The notes under the pieces: model-generated
Told to the model about the DNA's origin: nothing
Databases searched by the model: none
What the model saw: the letters and a program-made list of their open reading frames with translations, nothing else
Shown here: piece after piece, positions 5,160-6,628 of the stretch
Numbering within the stretch: the stretch's first letter is position 1
Layout of the letters: the number at the start of each line of letters is the position of its first letter
Assembly: GCA_025360235.1 (NCBI GenBank)
Contig: JANYCO010000659.1
Span: 1-6,628, forward strand
Length of the DNA stretch: 6,628 nucleotides
Direction of reading: 5' to 3'
Source: Cytophagales bacterium
GTDB lineage: Bacteria > Bacteroidota > Bacteroidia > Cytophagales > Cytophagaceae
Program-made: the position numbers and the translations under genes

Positions 5160-6628
5160 TCCTGTTTCCAACTTTTTTATCCTACTGATAATTGTACTTT
5201 TTTCTGCATGTGCAAATATCAAACCTCCAACGGGTGGACCAGATGATGATTCGGCAGCAGTAGTAAAAAAAATGCTTCCAAAAAATAACAGCGTTAACTT
5301 CAAAGGAAAAACGTTAACGCTTTATTTTAATGAAAACGTAGACGCTTCAAAACTTAGAGAAACAATGATCATTTCTCCTCTCACAGAAAGTCAATACGAC
5401 ATTATTACAAAAAAGAAAGTTGTAACGATAAGATTTCGCAATGAGTTTAAGGAAAACACTACATACAGTATAAATTTTGGTGAATCTATAAAAGACGTTA
5501 CAAAAGGAAATTACACAAAAAATTTAACCCTTGCATTTAGTACAGGACCTTTTATCGATTCTCTTTTTCTAAAAGGTCAAGCCTATAATTTTGTGAAAGG
5601 AGGCGGAATAAAAGATATTTCCATTCAACTTTACAGTACTTCTGATACTTGCACAATTAAAAATAGCAAACCTCTGTACTTCGCTAAAACAGGGGCTTCC
5701 GGAAATTTCACAATAAATAATATAAAAGAAGGAACATATAATGTTTATGCTCTTCAAGATCTAAATAAAAATTATTTATACGACAACGAAAAAGAAAATA
5801 TTGCTTACCTCTATGATCTGCGAATTGATAAAGAAACCAGCAAAATAAAATTAGGATTAACTCAATCCGATACAAAAGCTCCCGAAATTATTAATAGCAA
5901 ACAAGAGTTTGAATACTATCTCTTAACGATTAACGAAGGAGTAGAAACCTATTTAATAAAATCAGACAACAATAAAATAATTTCTGATATCACAGAAAAC
6001 AGAAAAACAATTCGTCTCTTCAATACCTTCAATTCTAAAGATAGTATTACACTATACTATCAACTTACCGATTCAAGTGGCAACATTACAAACAACAGCA
6101 CCAAAGTACTATTTGAAGAATATAAAAATAAAGACAAAAAAAATACATTCTACATTGAAGTCGAACCAAAAAACAAACAACTCATTAAAAATCAAAAAAT
6201 ACTTTTAACTTTTAATAAACCGATCGGTAAAATAAATCATTCCCTGATAAAAATAAGCAAGGATACTAACACTGTAGATTCTACAAAACTGCTACTTAAA
6301 TCAGACAGTTCAGATCTAACAATAACTATTGACAATCTATCGCAATTTAAAGATTCCATAACGTTCTCTTTCCAAAAGGGAGCCTTTATAAGTCTTACAG
6401 GAGACAGCTCTCTGTCTCTCAAAAACAAATTTATATATAAGAAAGAAGAAAATTATGGTATTATTGGAGGAAAAGTTGTTTGTAACGAACCCTACTATAT
6501 CTTACAACTAATTGATAATAAGGGAAAGGTAATAGACAGCAAAATTAACCCTACAAAATTCTATTATACCTGGTTAGAGCCTGGAGAATATCAACTGAAA
6601 GTTATACTAGACCTAAATAGAAACGGAA
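5152..6628 (+). CDS. Ig-like-domain lipoprotein (Big_5/SbsA-like), partial at right edge
   Basis: A probable outer-membrane or periplasmic lipoprotein; function unknown. The frame is open for 492 codons and leaves the window unfinished. Residues 1-19 are a hydrophobic leader ending in a lipobox (LFSAC), with Cys20 the predicted lipidated residue, followed by the PPTGGP segment (25-30) that many Bacteroidota Ig-like lipoproteins share. A Big_5-like fold is suggested at about 35-130 (LTLYFNENVD...). A carboxypeptidase-regulatory-like beta domain covers about 140-225, ending in DLNKNYLYDNEKE (203-215), which resembles an Asp/Asn-rich calcium-binding loop. A second Ig-like stretch lies at about 336-430 (ILLTFNKPI). 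A second regulatory-like domain starts near 436 and reaches DLNRNG (487-492) at the edge. The ATG at 5152 is the only start after an in-frame stop at 5131 and overlaps the methyltransferase stop by 8 bp, suggesting translational coupling. Confidence 0.85.
   Translation, partial: MSNPVSNFFILLIIVLFSACANIKPPTGGPDDDSAAVVKKMLPKNNSVNFKGKTLTLYFNENVDASKLRETMIISPLTESQYDIITKKKVVTIRFRNEFKENTTYSINFGESIKDVTKGNYTKNLTLAFSTGPFIDSLFLKGQAYNFVKGGGIKDISIQLYSTSDTCTIKNSKPLYFAKTGASGNFTINNIKEGTYNVYALQDLNKNYLYDNEKENIAYLYDLRIDKETSKIKLGLTQSDTKAPEIINSKQEFEYYLLTINEGVETYLIKSDNNKIISDITENRKTIRLFNTFNSKDSITLYYQLTDSSGNITNNSTKVLFEEYKNKDKKNTFYIEVEPKNKQLIKNQKILLTFNKPIGKINHSLIKISKDTNTVDSTKLLLKSDSSDLTITIDNLSQFKDSITFSFQKGAFISLTGDSSLSLKNKFIYKKEENYGIIGGKVVCNEPYYILQLIDNKGKVIDSKINPTKFYYTWLEPGEYQLKVILDLNRNG

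Noticed and set aside
5569..6428. Minus-strand 62- and 63-codon frames opposite the lipoprotein gene
   Set aside because: The plus strand is open for 492 codons with a lipobox and domain structure, so these are shadows.

Overview
The window looks like chromosomal DNA from a Bacteroidota bacterium, most likely Cytophagales-like (inference). The DNA is AT-rich and the genes lack clear Shine-Dalgarno sequences. A TAnnTTTG-type -7 element lies upstream of mnmG. The last gene encodes a lipoprotein with the Cys...PTGGP N-terminus seen in Bacteroidota Ig-like lipoproteins.

Left part (1-583): on the minus strand, a gene start resembling a beta-class carbonic anhydrase N-terminus (from 583) breaks up after about 32 codons. 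At 457 the sequence becomes GTGCG, the hallmark 5' end of a group II intron. I read 1-457 as the 5' part of such an intron, or a decayed copy, running off the left edge. This is a moderate-confidence inference.

Middle (584-2347): about 1.76 kb without a convincing gene. It holds three phased DnaA-box-like 9-mers (664-705), a nested inverted-repeat element (1054-1230), a perfect 10-bp inverted repeat (1331-1359) and four parS-type ParB sites in two pairs (1407-1422 with 1456-1471, and 2249-2264 with 2295-2310). Between the parS pairs lies a roughly 700-bp array of degenerate A-rich sites ending in ACA. Nearly all are on one strand, and many are spaced about 11 bp or a multiple of it. Several match or nearly match the DnaA box TTATNCACA. 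The best reading is a chromosome origin and/or centromere region, here with an unusual architecture.

Right part (2348-6628): a probable co-directional operon. It has mnmG, encoding the FAD-dependent tRNA-U34 modification enzyme, then a zinc-ribbon class I SAM methyltransferase with a GTG start. Last is an overlapping Ig-like-domain lipoprotein gene that runs off the right edge, open for 492 codons. The operon's likely promoter lies at the right end of the array. Its leader would carry two perfect parS sites and a 14-bp tandem repeat, so mnmG transcription is physically embedded in the segregation locus.
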